From the NCBI GenBank assembly GCA_036245525.1, contig BTPG01000006.1:93678650-93742649 (forward strand): a stretch of DNA of 64,000 nucleotides. The letters run 5' to 3'. The first letter of the stretch is position 1. Every line of letters begins with the position of its first letter. A program made the translations under genes and the position numbers. Below the pieces are notes generated by a model. The model ran no database searches, was not told the DNA's origin, and was given only the letters and a program-made list of their open reading frames with translations. The stretch comes from Semisulcospira habei. Lineage: Eukaryota; Mollusca; Gastropoda; Semisulcospiridae. Of the stretch, positions 62,117-64,000 are shown one piece after another.

Positions 62117-62255
62117 CAAAGTAGTAATATAAATTAAGTCACTTTTTGTTAGCATGAGGTATAAATTCTCATGAGCCCCTGCAGAAGCAGCGGCTCATGA
62201 GAATTTATGCCTCATGCTAGCAGAAAGTGACTTAATTTATATTACTACTTTGAGG
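62117..62255. repeat. Long inverted repeat (F4 plus extended arms) in probable 3' UTR
   Basis: AAAGTAGTAATATAAATTAA, GTCACTTTTTGTTAGCATGAG and TAAATTCTCATGAG pair with CTCATGAGAATTTA, CTCATGCTAGCAGAAAGTGAC and TTAATTTATATTACTACTTT. Arms of about 60 nt with very few mismatches around a CCCCTGCAGAAGCAGCGG loop. Confidence 0.92.
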
Positions 62256-62309
62256 TACTGTGTACTCATCCTTCGCTAACTGTTTGACTGTTATGAGTAC
62301 AGCAGCCTT

Positions 62310-62330
62310 GGGGGGAGGGGGGAGGGGGGT
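62310..62330 (+). repeat. G-rich run, possible G-quadruplex
   Basis: Three G6-type runs separated by single A residues, enough for a four-tract G-quadruplex if one run is divided. In mRNA sense. Confidence 0.6.
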
Positions 62331-62607
62331 GTTCAACACAGACTGACACGGTCAGTGAATGTTCACACTGAAGAGCATCAGTCTCACTTGTTTTGGTAAA
62401 CAAGATGAACATGTTCAAGATTCAGGTGCAGTTCTGTCAGAACACATTGTTCTATGATTGAGACTTCTGCTGTCTCTCCAAATGCTTCTGCAAATGCTTG
62501 AAGTCCTCTTTGTTATTTTTGAACTACCTGCAGTTATTGTTTCACTACCTGCAGAAAAATAATATAATTGATTGCGCTTAAGTTTTAGTTCAACTTTGTT
62601 ATGATGA

Positions 62608-63755
<1,148 letters not shown>

Positions 63756-63955
63756 AACCCATTACATCCCGAGGCTGAATATTTTTAATTTGCTTGTCCA
63801 ATGAAGGCTACATTACATTATAATCAACTATTTTAGTTTCTAGGGTGGTGCCATGATAGCTTGGCGCTTAAGTGCCAAGCTATTCTGGCACCACCCTTGA
63901 ACTATCATAGTCAAATTTATTTCTTGCAATATTGTATCAGAATGAAAAGGGTTAA
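63756..63955. repeat. F3 foldback
   Basis: Left end CAACCCATTACATCCCGAGG, core GGTGGTGCCATGATAGCTTGG with complement CAAGCTATTCTGGCACCACC, right end GAATGAAAAGGGTTAA (TTAA at 63952-63955). Confidence 0.78.
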
Positions 63956-64000
63956 TGTAACATCTGCATAGGCATGGTATACTTGGAGGCCACAATGCTG

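Overview
The window is nuclear DNA of an invertebrate animal. It holds spliceosomal introns, a conserved metazoan gene in 12 small exons, non-LTR retrotransposons, DIRS-type tyrosine-recombinase retrotransposons, tRNA- and 5S-derived SINE-like sequences and many TTAA-flanked foldback elements. The repertoire fits a mollusc, possibly a marine gastropod, but that placement is inference; only 'bilaterian invertebrate' is secure.

Host gene: the only host gene I can support is the 3' half of VPS18 (Pep3/deep orange homologue, core subunit of HOPS/CORVET). Twelve + strand exons between 10410 and 61834 join in frame with GT-AG junctions into 435 codons plus a stop. They cover the C-terminal clathrin-like helical repeats, a coiled coil and the split RING-H2 domain. 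The N-terminal half must lie upstream; no further exon was recognised in 1-10409.

Mobile DNA: by my boundaries about two thirds of the window is transposon. Four DIRS elements are present: copy 1 at 1-4418 (minus), copy 2 at 10559-17011 (best preserved: gag-like, RT/RNase H and tyrosine recombinase ORFs), copy 3 at 20159-25754 and copy 4 at 28823-35436 (both decayed). Two RTE-type LINEs lie on the minus strand (6520-10214 and 35912-41608), each with target-site duplications and each carrying a younger nested insertion: a 400-bp (CAAT)n element at 9445-9844 and a CR1/L2-like LINE at 36252-38649. A full-length I-superfamily LINE (46230-51687) carries a gag-like ORF1 and an EN-RT-RNase H ORF2. 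A third RTE-like LINE (51893-53740, minus), a decayed LINE (56151-58668) and a minus-strand LINE tail (58745-59240) complete the larger elements.

Small repeats: introns are filled with palindromic elements of several families. Two large families, and the related F3 group, are flanked by TTAA and start with CCC, as piggyBac-type non-autonomous elements do. There are also hairpin arrays, two minisatellite blocks, a long (GT)n tract and a long inverted repeat in the probable VPS18 3' UTR.

Most interesting: (1) the I-superfamily LINE inserted inside the polypyrimidine tract of a VPS18 splice acceptor. Its 14-bp target-site duplication is the tract itself, and its (CTAA)n tail places branch-point-like sequence at the right distance. 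(2) DIRS copy 4 ends 21 nt upstream of another VPS18 exon, and a foldback ends about 21 nt upstream of a third. (3) Three DIRS copies share a phase-2 intron-like interval near the start of ORF1.
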